Positions 45,103 to 52,301 of a stretch of 64,000 bases of DNA are shown here, one piece after another. Position 1 is the stretch's first letter; each line of letters begins with the position of its first letter. The notes below the pieces were generated by a model. The model did not search any database, was not told where the DNA came from, and saw only the letters and a list, made by a program, of their open reading frames with translations. The position numbers and the translations under genes were made by a program. Origin of the DNA: an uncultured Clostridia bacterium (lineage in GTDB: Bacteria > Bacillota > Clostridia > TANB77 > CAG-508); assembly GCA_934168365.1 (NCBI GenBank), contig CAKPNJ010000005.1, forward strand, positions 1 to 64,000. The letters are read 5' to 3'.

Positions 45103-46623
45103 ATGCTAAAGAAAAAAGATTTAAAGAAAGAAACGGGTATTACATTAGTAGCTCTTGTTATTACTATACTGATTTTATTGCTATTAAGTATGGCTACTAT
45201 ACAATTTGCAATGAACAATTTTGGAGGAGCAGAAAGAGCAGTAACTAATTATGATAAAGCACAAGCAGATGAAGAAATAGAAACAGCAAAAGTTGGAGCT
45301 TCAATAAATCAAGAGGGAAAAATAAATAAAGAACAGTTAATAAAGGAACTTCATGAATTAAACATAAAAGATGAGGATATAACAGATAACGGAAACGAGT
45401 TACAGGTAAAGTATAAGGGAAACACATATGATATACCATACAATGTAAAGTTAATTTCTGTAAAAGTTGGTCTATATGATTATATAAATGAAGAAGAAGT
45501 TGAAACTGTAGAATTAAAACTTTTAGAAACTACACCTTTAAATGAATCAACAGTAACAATGCCAGAAGGATATGTTTTATATTCAAAACACGATTCTTCA
45601 ATTACAAATCCGACAGTTGTTATAGAAAATGGAGTTGCAGATAAAAGTGAATATACTTTAAATGTATGCAAAGAGAATAAAGATGGAGAAATATTGCTTA
45701 AAAATTCAACAGGTTTAAGAAATATAGAAAAGAAATTAGATGATAAATATGCATTAGATAATGATATTGACCTTGAATCGGTTAGTAATTGGACCCCAAT
45801 AGGAATGGAACAGAAGTTTTTAGGGGTATTTAATGGAAATGGTTATACTGTTTCTAATCTAAAATGCGACTTTTCTTCAAGTAGGCAAATAGGATTAATA
45901 TCGGTAAATAGTGGAACTATAAAAAATCTAAATGTTTCAACAGCTACAATTAAAGGGTCAGCAGTTGTGGGAGCTATATGCGGAAATAATGTTGATGGAG
46001 CAGCAATAGAAAATTGTCATGTGAGTGGAAGTATAACATCTACTGATACAAACGCCTCAACAGCTGGAGCAGCAGGTGGAATTGCTGGAAGCAATTCTGG
46101 TACAATAAGTAAGTGCAGTGCTAAAACTTCCAATAAAGGTTATAAATGGACTGGAGGAATAACAGGCAAAAATTTTGGAAGTATATCAGAGTCTTATTTT
46201 ATAGGAGGAGTAAATAGTACAGTTACTAATTCTGAAATAAACTCATATTATAAAAACACCTCTATATATCAAAATATGGGAGGCATAGCCGGAGGAAATA
46301 CAGGAAGTATAAAAAATAGCTATGCTATATTAACAAATGTAGTAAAAGGAGCGGCAGCAGTTGGAGGTATGGTTGGATGGTGTAAAGGTGGTAGCTTAAA
46401 TAACATTTATATAGCTAATACAAACAACATCGTTGGAATAGATGATACGTCAGATGATGTAGGATATATTACTACAACAGTGCCATCATATTCAAACTTA
46501 TATACTTATGCTACAACATCAACTGAATTAACAAGCTTACCAAGTGGACTAAGTAGTTCAATATGGAAAATGAATGGAGCGACATATAGTAGTTGTCCAG
46601 ACTTAATAAATAATCCAAGATAA
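45103..46623 (+). CDS. Pilin-like stem with GLUG-type repeat head
   Basis: The protein has 506 residues. The N terminus has a basic leader ending KKETG, then ITLVALVITILILLLLSMATIQ, again without Glu at +5, and a coiled stem. From about residue 230 a repetitive domain begins with YALDNDIDLESVSNWTPIG, followed by GGIAGSNSGTISKC, GGITGKNFGSISES and GGIAGGNTGSIKNSY units. These match the GLUG repeats of adhesins and surface glycan-associated proteins. ATG 45103 is preceded by GAGGAG. Surface display is inferred from the architecture. Confidence 0.78.
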   Translation: MLKKKDLKKETGITLVALVITILILLLLSMATIQFAMNNFGGAERAVTNYDKAQADEEIETAKVGASINQEGKINKEQLIKELHELNIKDEDITDNGNELQVKYKGNTYDIPYNVKLISVKVGLYDYINEEEVETVELKLLETTPLNESTVTMPEGYVLYSKHDSSITNPTVVIENGVADKSEYTLNVCKENKDGEILLKNSTGLRNIEKKLDDKYALDNDIDLESVSNWTPIGMEQKFLGVFNGNGYTVSNLKCDFSSSRQIGLISVNSGTIKNLNVSTATIKGSAVVGAICGNNVDGAAIENCHVSGSITSTDTNASTAGAAGGIAGSNSGTISKCSAKTSNKGYKWTGGITGKNFGSISESYFIGGVNSTVTNSEINSYYKNTSIYQNMGGIAGGNTGSIKNSYAILTNVVKGAAAVGGMVGWCKGGSLNNIYIANTNNIVGIDDTSDDVGYITTTVPSYSNLYTYATTSTELTSLPSGLSSSIWKMNGATYSSCPDLINNPR

Positions 46624-46628
46624 TTATT

Positions 46629-46663
46629 AAATGAGGTAGAGATATATAATCTCTACCTTATTA
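46629..46663 (+). terminator. Hairpin after GLUG protein
   Basis: AATGAGGTAGAGAT pairs with ATCTCTACCTTATT. There is no long T run. Confidence 0.55.
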
Positions 46664-46679
46664 AATTGAAACTTAAAAC

Positions 46680-46708
46680 TTGCAAAAGCTTGGATAAAAT
46701 TGTATAAT
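46680..46708 (+). promoter_or_regulatory. Promoter of acyl-CoA ligase gene
   Basis: TTGCAA (46680-46685) and TATAAT (46703-46708) are separated by 17 bp. Confidence 0.75.
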
Positions 46709-46738
46709 ATATACTAGATTTTAAACAAGGAGAGAAAA

Positions 46739-48598
46739 ATGAGAGGGTTAAATAATTTTAAAGTACCAAATTTTAAATTTCCGAAATTCAAAATGAAAGA
46801 CATTTCTGAAATAGAAGAAATGAATATAAATTATGATGAAATAGAAAAAAACAAAGATAAAAAGAAAGACAAAAAGGAATTTGTTGCAACTAACTACAAT
46901 AGCATAAAAGAAATATTTGAACATTCAACAAAAACATATGCAAACAAAGAATTTATACTAGAGAAATTTGATCCAAAAGGTAAATATGAAGAAATATCAT
47001 ATGAACAATTTGGAAAAGATGTAATAGGTTTCGGAACAGCATTAAATAGAGTATTAAAGTTAGAAAATAGACCAAGAATTATGATATTAAGTGAAACAAC
47101 ATATGACTGGTATGTATCATATGTTACATTACTTTGTGGAGATGCAATTGCTATACCAACAGATAAAGAACTACCGGACAATGAACTTGAAAATGTAGTA
47201 AAAAGGTCTAAAGCAGATGCAATTATATATTCAGAGAAAAAAGCTGATTCAGTAAAAAAAATAATGGAGAAATTCCCACAAGTTAAGTATTTTATAAAAA
47301 TGTATTCTGAAGATGGATTACAAAATAAAACAGTTGGAATGCAATACTTAATAAATGAAGGAACAAAATTTGTTAATTCTGGAGATGACTATTTTGCTAA
47401 AGTAGAAACTGATCCAGACGAATTCAAAGTATTACTATTTACATCAGGAACTACTTCAAATGCAAAAGGAGTTATGCTTACAAGCCGTAATTTAGCAGAA
47501 AACATAAATGCTGCAACTGCCTATGCAAAAGTATATCCAGAAGACAGATTCTTCTCAGTATTGCCATTACATCATACATATGAATCAACAATAGGATTTC
47601 TACTTCCAATGGCGTGGGGTAGCTCAATTGCAGTTTGCCAAGGACTAAAACATATTGTGCCAAATATGTTAGAAAGCAAACCAAGCGTACTAATCTCAGT
47701 ACCTCTTTTGATAGAAAATTTATATAAGAAAATAAATGCAAGTATAAAAAAAGCAGGTAAAGATGGTTTAGTTGGTTCAATGTTACATATTACAAATGCA
47801 TTAAAGGTAGTAGGTGTTGACGTTAAACGTAAAGTATTTTCAGATATTTATGAAAACTTAGGTGGAAACTTAAGATTTATAGTATCAGCAGCAGCTCCAA
47901 TAGATGCAAAAATTGGAAAATGGGTAGAAGATATAGGAATTACATTTTTACAAGGTTATGGATTAACTGAAACTGCCCCAATTGCGGCCTTAACACCTGA
48001 ATATCAACCTAAGGTAGGTTCAGCAGGAAAAGCAATACCAAAAGGAGAAATTAGAATAGAAGATCCAAATGAGGATGGAGAAGGAGAGGTTTTAATAAAA
48101 ACTCCTACTTTAATGATTGGATATTATGAGGATGAAAAGGCAACAAATGAAGTAATAGAAGTGATAGATGGAGAAAGATGGTTTCATTCTGGAGATATAG
48201 GATACCTAGATAAAGATGGCTTCTTATATATAACAGGAAGAAGCAAAAATGTAATAGTTACTCAAAATGGTAAAAACATCTATCCAGAAGAAATCGAGCT
48301 ATTATTAGCACAGGTGCCAGAAATTAAAGAATGTATGGTATATGGAAAACAAGATGAAAAAGACCCAACCAATAAAGAACTAATTATCTCTGTAAAAGTT
48401 ATACCAAATTTAGATAAGATTGGAAAAGATTTAACAGACGAACAAATAAGAGAAATTATCTGGCCTAAGATTAAAGAAGTTAATAAAAAGCTAACTTCAT
48501 ATAAGGCAATTAAAAACTTAGAGATTAAGCATGATGAATTTGAAAAAACCACAACAATGAAAATTAAGCGTTATGCAGAAATCAAAAAAAGCAAATAA
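46739..48598 (+). CDS. AMP-forming long-chain acyl-CoA synthetase
   Basis: This ANL-superfamily enzyme has 619 residues and activates a carboxylic acid through an acyl-adenylate. The AMP-binding P-loop LLFTSGTTSNAKGVML is at about residues 229-244, QGYGLTETAPIAAL near 400, and the hinge YITGRSKNVIVTQNGKNIYPEEIE near 500. The first ~50 residues form an unusual Lys/Phe/Pro-rich extension (FKVPNFKFPKFKMKD) that could bind membrane lipid. AAGGAGAG precedes ATG. Chain length cannot be assigned. Confidence 0.9.
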   Translation: MRGLNNFKVPNFKFPKFKMKDISEIEEMNINYDEIEKNKDKKKDKKEFVATNYNSIKEIFEHSTKTYANKEFILEKFDPKGKYEEISYEQFGKDVIGFGTALNRVLKLENRPRIMILSETTYDWYVSYVTLLCGDAIAIPTDKELPDNELENVVKRSKADAIIYSEKKADSVKKIMEKFPQVKYFIKMYSEDGLQNKTVGMQYLINEGTKFVNSGDDYFAKVETDPDEFKVLLFTSGTTSNAKGVMLTSRNLAENINAATAYAKVYPEDRFFSVLPLHHTYESTIGFLLPMAWGSSIAVCQGLKHIVPNMLESKPSVLISVPLLIENLYKKINASIKKAGKDGLVGSMLHITNALKVVGVDVKRKVFSDIYENLGGNLRFIVSAAAPIDAKIGKWVEDIGITFLQGYGLTETAPIAALTPEYQPKVGSAGKAIPKGEIRIEDPNEDGEGEVLIKTPTLMIGYYEDEKATNEVIEVIDGERWFHSGDIGYLDKDGFLYITGRSKNVIVTQNGKNIYPEEIELLLAQVPEIKECMVYGKQDEKDPTNKELIISVKVIPNLDKIGKDLTDEQIREIIWPKIKEVNKKLTSYKAIKNLEIKHDEFEKTTTMKIKRYAEIKKSK

Positions 48599-48638
48599 AA
48601 TTTTATTACAAAAAAATACAAATTATTACAAAATAACC

Positions 48639-48667
48639 TTGACTTTGTAAAAATATTGTAATAAAAT
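48639..48667 (+). promoter_or_regulatory. Upstream promoter of the 48782 gene
   Basis: TTGACT (48639-48644) and TAAAAT (48662-48667) are separated by 17 bp. Confidence 0.6.
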
Positions 48668-48704
48668 CGTAACAGAAATGTAAAAATAAAAAGATGAAAT
48701 CCTA

Positions 48705-48733
48705 TTGTAGTTTTTTATAATTCAGTATATAAT
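48705..48733 (+). promoter_or_regulatory. Downstream promoter of the 48782 gene
   Basis: TTGTAG (48705-48710) and TATAAT (48728-48733) are separated by 17 bp. The gene appears to have two promoters. Confidence 0.6.
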
Positions 48734-48781
48734 ATTAACGCATAGGAAAAAATAACGTAGGATAAAGGAGGGAAGTTTACG

Positions 48782-49621
48782 ATGTCTAGATCTGGCATAG
48801 TAAACGTGAGAATGGTTATCACGGAAGAAAAAATATTATCAAACATGGATAAAGTACAAAAACTAATAAATCCTAATAGTAAAAAGCAAATTATTCAATT
48901 AGAAGAAGACGCTTACTTTAAGGATTTAATAGAATCTATAAAAACATATTTAATTGAATATCCTAAAAAGAAAAACTTTCCTAAGAGTGTATATAAAGCA
49001 GCTTATGAATTAGTTGAATATGCAACAAATCAATTTGAAGAAAACACTAAGAAAATAGAGGAACTAATTCGTCAAAGAGAGAAAAATATAGGTTTGGCAG
49101 CTGAGTTGAAAGAAACACTAGAGATAGTGGAAAACAAAGAAGAAAATTGGAAAGAAGCAGTAAAAAAAGTTGCTAAAGATTTTCCAGAAGACATAATAGA
49201 TACTTTAGGACTAATAGGAAGAACAAAATCAGCAAAATCACAAAATTATCAAGATGCTGTAAAACTAATAAATGCAAGAATAGTTAACCTAGAATCAAAC
49301 TTACATATTGAAATAGATATGGAAAGAATTGAAGATAGATCAAAAGCATTAAGCTATATTGGAATTGAAATAGCAGATGCGTTAAAATTGATACCAGCAC
49401 CACAAGAAGATAATGAAGTAGAAGCTGTGTTAGAACAAATAGAAGAGGTAACTCCAGAGGATAGAACATACTTTGAACAAACTAGAGTAGAAGTAAAACC
49501 ATCTTTATGGCAAAGAATTAAAAATAGCAAAATTGTTAGAGCAATTAGCTATGCTATGAAGATTAAAGTTGTACTTCAAGTTCCAGCACTTCCAGAAGGA
49601 AGAGGAGAACAAAGAAATTAA
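48782..49621 (+). CDS. Helical cytoplasmic protein of unknown function
   Basis: I do not recognise this 279-residue protein. It is mostly helical and charged, with a likely coiled coil at about residues 85-125 (EENTKKIEELIRQREKNIGLAAEL) and an acidic stretch near 200-225. There are no membrane helices; a basic C-terminal segment (WQRIKNSKIVRAISYAMKIKVVLQVPALPEGRG) could be amphipathic. AGGAGGG precedes ATG. Two tandem promoters suggest steady or multi-condition expression. A terminator follows. Confidence 0.7.
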   Translation: MSRSGIVNVRMVITEEKILSNMDKVQKLINPNSKKQIIQLEEDAYFKDLIESIKTYLIEYPKKKNFPKSVYKAAYELVEYATNQFEENTKKIEELIRQREKNIGLAAELKETLEIVENKEENWKEAVKKVAKDFPEDIIDTLGLIGRTKSAKSQNYQDAVKLINARIVNLESNLHIEIDMERIEDRSKALSYIGIEIADALKLIPAPQEDNEVEAVLEQIEEVTPEDRTYFEQTRVEVKPSLWQRIKNSKIVRAISYAMKIKVVLQVPALPEGRGEQRN

Positions 49622-49633
49622 AAAGTTATGTTA

Positions 49634-49664
49634 GAAGTGGTTGGAGTAAAATCTAACCACTTTT
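49634..49664 (+). terminator. Terminator before tRNA genes
   Basis: AAGTGGTT...AACCACTT with a TAAAA loop region ends in TTTT. Confidence 0.82.
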
Positions 49665-49696
49665 AAAAATTTTTTAAAAAATAATTACTTAAACAC

Positions 49697-49725
49697 TTGA
49701 CAATTTTAATAAAATGTCATATACT
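49697..49725 (+). promoter_or_regulatory. Promoter of tRNA (CAT)
   Basis: TTGACA (49697-49702) and TATACT (49720-49725) are separated by 17 bp. Confidence 0.8.
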
Positions 49726-49746
49726 TAAAACTGCATTACAACAAAT

Positions 49747-49823
49747 GCGCCATTAGCTCAGTTGGTCAGAGCAACCGGCTCATAACCGGTGGGTCCTAGG
49801 TTCGAATCCTAGATGGCGCACCA
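49747..49823 (+). tRNA. tRNA with CAT anticodon (tRNA-Met, or lysidine-modified tRNA-Ile2)
   Basis: Acceptor GCGCCAT/ATGGCGC, anticodon stem ACCGG/CCGGT with loop CTCATAA (anticodon 49781-49783), T arm CTAGG/CCTAG and encoded CCA. It is not an initiator by its acceptor pairing. Elongator tRNA-Met and tRNA-Ile2 share the anticodon; sequence alone does not let me separate them with certainty. Confidence 0.9.
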
Positions 49824-49830
49824 AAAACTA

Positions 49831-49859
49831 TTGACAATATTAAAATGTCAAAGTATAAT
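49831..49859 (+). promoter_or_regulatory. Promoter of the intron-containing tRNA-Tyr
   Basis: Perfect TTGACA (49831-49836) and TATAAT (49854-49859) boxes are separated by 17 bp. The tRNA has its own promoter 20 nt upstream. Confidence 0.85.
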
Positions 49860-49879
49860 ATAACAATTAAATAATATAT

Positions 49880-50190
49880 GGGCAGATGGCCGAGTGGCTA
49901 AAGGCGGCAGACTGTAGGCTTTGATTAAAATCAAAAAATCAGAAATTGCAGCTCATACAAGTGATTGTATGATGAAAACCGGGCTAATTCGGGGAAGTCT
50001 TAACAGTATAAGCTGATGATAATCCCGAGCTAGAAAGAAATTTCGAGTGTAGAGACTTTATACCTGGTATCTTATATATAAGATAAAGAGAAAGTCCAGA
50101 CTACAAACATGAAAATGGTAGTGAAAACTATAGTAGTAAGAAATCTGTTCTCGTACGAGTACGATGGTTCGAATCCATCTCTGCCCACCA
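49880..50190 (+). tRNA. tRNA-Tyr (GTA) interrupted by a group I intron
   Basis: Exon 1 is 49880-49915 and exon 2 is 50141-50190. Joined, they give an 86-nt class II tRNA: acceptor GGGCAGA/TCTGCCC, anticodon stem GCAGA/TCTGT, loop CTGTAAA with anticodon GTA, a long variable arm (CTCGTACGAG), T arm GATGG/CCATC with TTCGAAT, and encoded CCA. The insertion lies inside the anticodon, between positions 35 and 36. A single uninterrupted tRNA cannot be formed from the DNA, so splicing is required for function. Confidence 0.93.
49916..50140 (+). ncRNA. Group I intron in tRNA-Tyr anticodon (225 nt, no internal ORF)
   Basis: The 5' exon ends in U (CTGT) and the intron ends in G, as group I splicing needs. 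GCAG at 49957-49960 can act as the internal guide, pairing with CTGT to give the terminal U-G pair. CATACAA/TTGTATG forms a P2-like hairpin. AATCCCGAGC resembles the P4-P6 segment, and GTAGAGACTTTATAC with AAAGTCCAGACTAC matches the conserved P3-P7-P8 core of tRNA introns such as the cyanobacterial tRNA-Leu intron. It is likely self-splicing, subgroup IC3-like. It carries no endonuclease gene; a candidate lies just downstream. Confidence 0.9.
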
Positions 50191-50259
50191 AAAACAAGTT
50201 GAAAGACTTGTTTTTAAATACACAACAATGCGAACAAACATTCTACAAAAGGAGAAAAT

Positions 50260-50646
50260 ATGAAATTTGAAACTAATAAAGAAAAAGGAAATTCTAGTTT
50301 AGGTATAGCAATTGCATATTTTTCAACTAATGGATATACAGTTTCAATTCCACTTAATGATACACAAGATTATGATTTGGTTGTTGAGAAAGAAAGCAAA
50401 TTTTATAGCGTACAAGTTAAATCAACAGGTTGCAAAACAAAGTATGGAAATTATCAAGTAGCATTAAAAAGTTGTGGAGGAACTAAAGGAAAAACATATA
50501 AAACTATAATTGACACAAATGTAGACTTAGTATTTATTGTTGCAAGTGATATGTCAATGTACTTGATTCCAAAAAGTGAGATAAAGAATAAATCAACAAT
50601 AAATTTATGTGATAATTATATAAAGTATAAAATAAAAAAGAATTAG
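50260..50646 (+). CDS. PD-(D/E)XK endonuclease-like protein, group I intron-associated type
   Basis: The protein has 128 residues. It begins ETNKEKGNSSLGIAIAYFSTNGYTVSIPL, then DYDLVVEKESKFYSVQVKST, where the Asp and the Q-x-K triplet occupy the PD-(D/E)XK catalytic positions. The order and length match small homing nucleases of the I-Ssp6803I kind, known from a tRNA group I intron. AAAGGAG precedes ATG. It lies 69 nt after the intron-bearing tRNA-Tyr but outside the intron, so it is freestanding. Homing activity is inferred; a solo nuclease of another role is possible. Confidence 0.72.
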   Translation: MKFETNKEKGNSSLGIAIAYFSTNGYTVSIPLNDTQDYDLVVEKESKFYSVQVKSTGCKTKYGNYQVALKSCGGTKGKTYKTIIDTNVDLVFIVASDMSMYLIPKSEIKNKSTINLCDNYIKYKIKKN

Positions 50647-50680
50647 TTTTACTGCAATAGTAATATACTAATTCTTTTTT
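50634..50680. terminator. Bidirectional terminator between nuclease and XRE genes
   Basis: AAAAAAGAATTAGT (50634-50647) is perfectly complementary to ACTAATTCTTTTTT (50667-50680). Confidence 0.85.
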
Positions 50681-50941
50681 TTATTCTAGTTCTTTCAAAA
50701 AATCAGATAGCAAAGTATTGGGAGAGACTTTAAAAACTTTTGAGAATCCAACTAACTCATAATCTTTTATAACTCTGTCGCCAGCTTCAATTCTTTGGAT
50801 AGATGACCTAGGGATATCAATACCAATTAGCATTAACTGATTGGAAGTTTGAGCCAAAGACCAACCTAATTTAATTCTGTAAGCTTTAAGAACATCTCCA
50901 ATGATATTTAATTTTCCATTGTACTTTGTAATGTTGTTCAT
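50681..50941 (-). CDS. XRE-family helix-turn-helix regulator
   Basis: The protein has 86 residues on the minus strand. The HTH is visible as IGDVLKAYRIKLGWSLAQTSNQLMLIGIDIPRSSIQRIEAGDRVIKDYEL, with the recognition helix around PRSSIQRIEAG. It is little more than the DNA-binding domain with a short tail (FKVSPNTLLSDFLKELE). GGAG precedes ATG. It is convergent with the nuclease gene and divergent from the micro-ORF cluster, which it might control. Confidence 0.85.
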   Translation of the reverse strand: MNNITKYNGKLNIIGDVLKAYRIKLGWSLAQTSNQLMLIGIDIPRSSIQRIEAGDRVIKDYELVGFSKVFKVSPNTLLSDFLKELE

Positions 50942-51016
50942 ACTCTAATTATCTCCACTTCCATATAAAATATAAATTTATTTTACAATAATATAAAAAA
51001 ACTATGTCTCACACAG

Positions 51017-51045
51017 TAGACAGAAATAAAAGAGTGTGATAAAAT
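51017..51045 (+). promoter_or_regulatory. Promoter of micro-ORF cluster
   Basis: TAGACA (51017-51022) and TAAAAT (51040-51045) are separated by 17 bp, with a TG two bases upstream of the -10. The region CACACAG...GTGTG (51010-51038) forms an imperfect dyad over the spacer, a possible operator for the divergent XRE regulator. Confidence 0.6.
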
Positions 51046-51101
51046 TGTTTTACTGGAGATACAAAAACATTAATTAATAAAATAGATAGGAGGTGTTGGA
51101 T

Positions 51102-51191
51102 ATGAAAAAAGCGAAACAATATGAAGAATGTTGTTTTAAGTATACTGTAGGTATAATTATACAGTCATTAGAAAATATGAAAAATAAATAA
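51102..51191 (+). CDS. 29-residue micro-ORF with consensus ribosome site
   Basis: The frame begins MKKAKQYEECCFKY and ends SLENMKNK. It is preceded by AGGAGGTG at 8 nt, a stronger site than most genes here have, and lies behind a good promoter. The centre has CC and a short hydrophobic stretch (YTVGIIIQS). It may be a signalling or regulatory peptide, or a leader for the gene that starts 15 nt downstream. The family is not recognised. Confidence 0.55.
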   Translation: MKKAKQYEECCFKYTVGIIIQSLENMKNK

Positions 51192-51205
51192 GGAGGTAAA
51201 TATAC

Positions 51206-51511
51206 ATGAACAAATATGTGAGTTTTGTGTTAAAAATTATTCTATTAATAATTGCCATTATTTTGATAGTAAACGGAGTAAACTTTATAAAAGAGGGATT
51301 TGATGTAAAAGAAAATTATTACAAATCAAGTTCAGATTTATCTTTATTAAATAAACATGTTTATGTTGGTGGAGATGCATACAACTATATAATAAATGCA
51401 AATTATTTTACTGGATATATTGTATTAGGAAGTTCTTTGTGTATTTGTAGTGCAATCTCAATTGCTACTAGTTTATTACTAAGAAATGATAAAAAAGAAG
51501 AAATGGAGTAG
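51206..51511 (+). CDS. Small two-helix membrane protein
   Basis: The protein has 101 residues with helices at about 5-27 and 72-93 and an external loop containing YVGGDAYNYIINANYFTGY, a segment I know as conserved in small clostridial membrane proteins of unknown function. AAGGAGG precedes ATG. It lies between the micro-ORF and two larger membrane proteins with probable co-transcription. Confidence 0.75.
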   Translation: MNKYVSFVLKIILLIIAIILIVNGVNFIKEGFDVKENYYKSSSDLSLLNKHVYVGGDAYNYIINANYFTGYIVLGSSLCICSAISIATSLLLRNDKKEEME

Positions 51512-51524
51512 GGGAATTAATCTT

Positions 51525-52286
51525 ATGAAAAAAGAAGTAGAAAATGAAAATAAGCTGTTAAGTAAAAAAAATATAATAATAGTAGTAGTTATATTTCTTA
51601 TTTTAATACTACTGGCTATTGCAATTATTTTAATTAACAATGCTAATACATTAAAATTAGAAAAAGAATTAAAACAAAAAAATTATATAGAAGCTAACAA
51701 AATAATTCAAGAGAAGAAGTTGATAGATAATAAGAGGATTATAGAACTAATAGACGAAGAAATAGCTACAAATAAAATCACAACAGCAGAAGAATTATTA
51801 AGTTTGTCCTCAGATGACTGGCAAAATATTGAAAATCTATATAATTTTGTTAATCTTAATAAAATTAAAGTTAAAAATGAAAGTTATTTAATAGCAATAA
51901 CAAATATTAAACAAAATTATGGAGAATATTTTGATGCAATTCGCTGGTATAAAAACAGCGAAAGTGAAGAAATTAGCAAGGCATACGAAATAAATGGAGA
52001 TGACAGAACAGAAATTAATAGAGCTATTAAAGAAATAGATAATTATTCTTTTGAAAAATACAATGCAGATAGTACATATATTAAAGATATAATTCAGAAT
52101 AATAAAAAAATAAGTAATGCATATAGGAAGATTTTAAAAGCATTAGATAATTCAGATTCTGAGTTGCTAGAAGATGCAAAGTCAGAAGCTATTGATGCTG
52201 TTACAGATATGGCATCTACTGAAATAAGCATAATACTTATTTCGGGCAAATTTGAAGAAGCGATAAAAGCATTACCAAATATATAA
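51525..52286 (+). CDS. Membrane-anchored helical protein
   Basis: The protein has 253 residues from ATG 51525 (GGAGTAGGGG upstream). A basic N terminus and one helix (about 19-41) lead into an all-helical extracytoplasmic region with ELKQKNYIEANKIIQEKKLIDNKRI, which resembles degenerate TPR-type repeats. The C-terminal 50 residues are mixed. It shares layout with the next gene (short N terminus, one helix, repeats), so the two may form a complex. Function is unknown. Confidence 0.7.
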   Translation: MKKEVENENKLLSKKNIIIVVVIFLILILLAIAIILINNANTLKLEKELKQKNYIEANKIIQEKKLIDNKRIIELIDEEIATNKITTAEELLSLSSDDWQNIENLYNFVNLNKIKVKNESYLIAITNIKQNYGEYFDAIRWYKNSESEEISKAYEINGDDRTEINRAIKEIDNYSFEKYNADSTYIKDIIQNNKKISNAYRKILKALDNSDSELLEDAKSEAIDAVTDMASTEISIILISGKFEEAIKALPNI

Positions 52287-52301
52287 ATAGGAGGAACTTA
52301 A

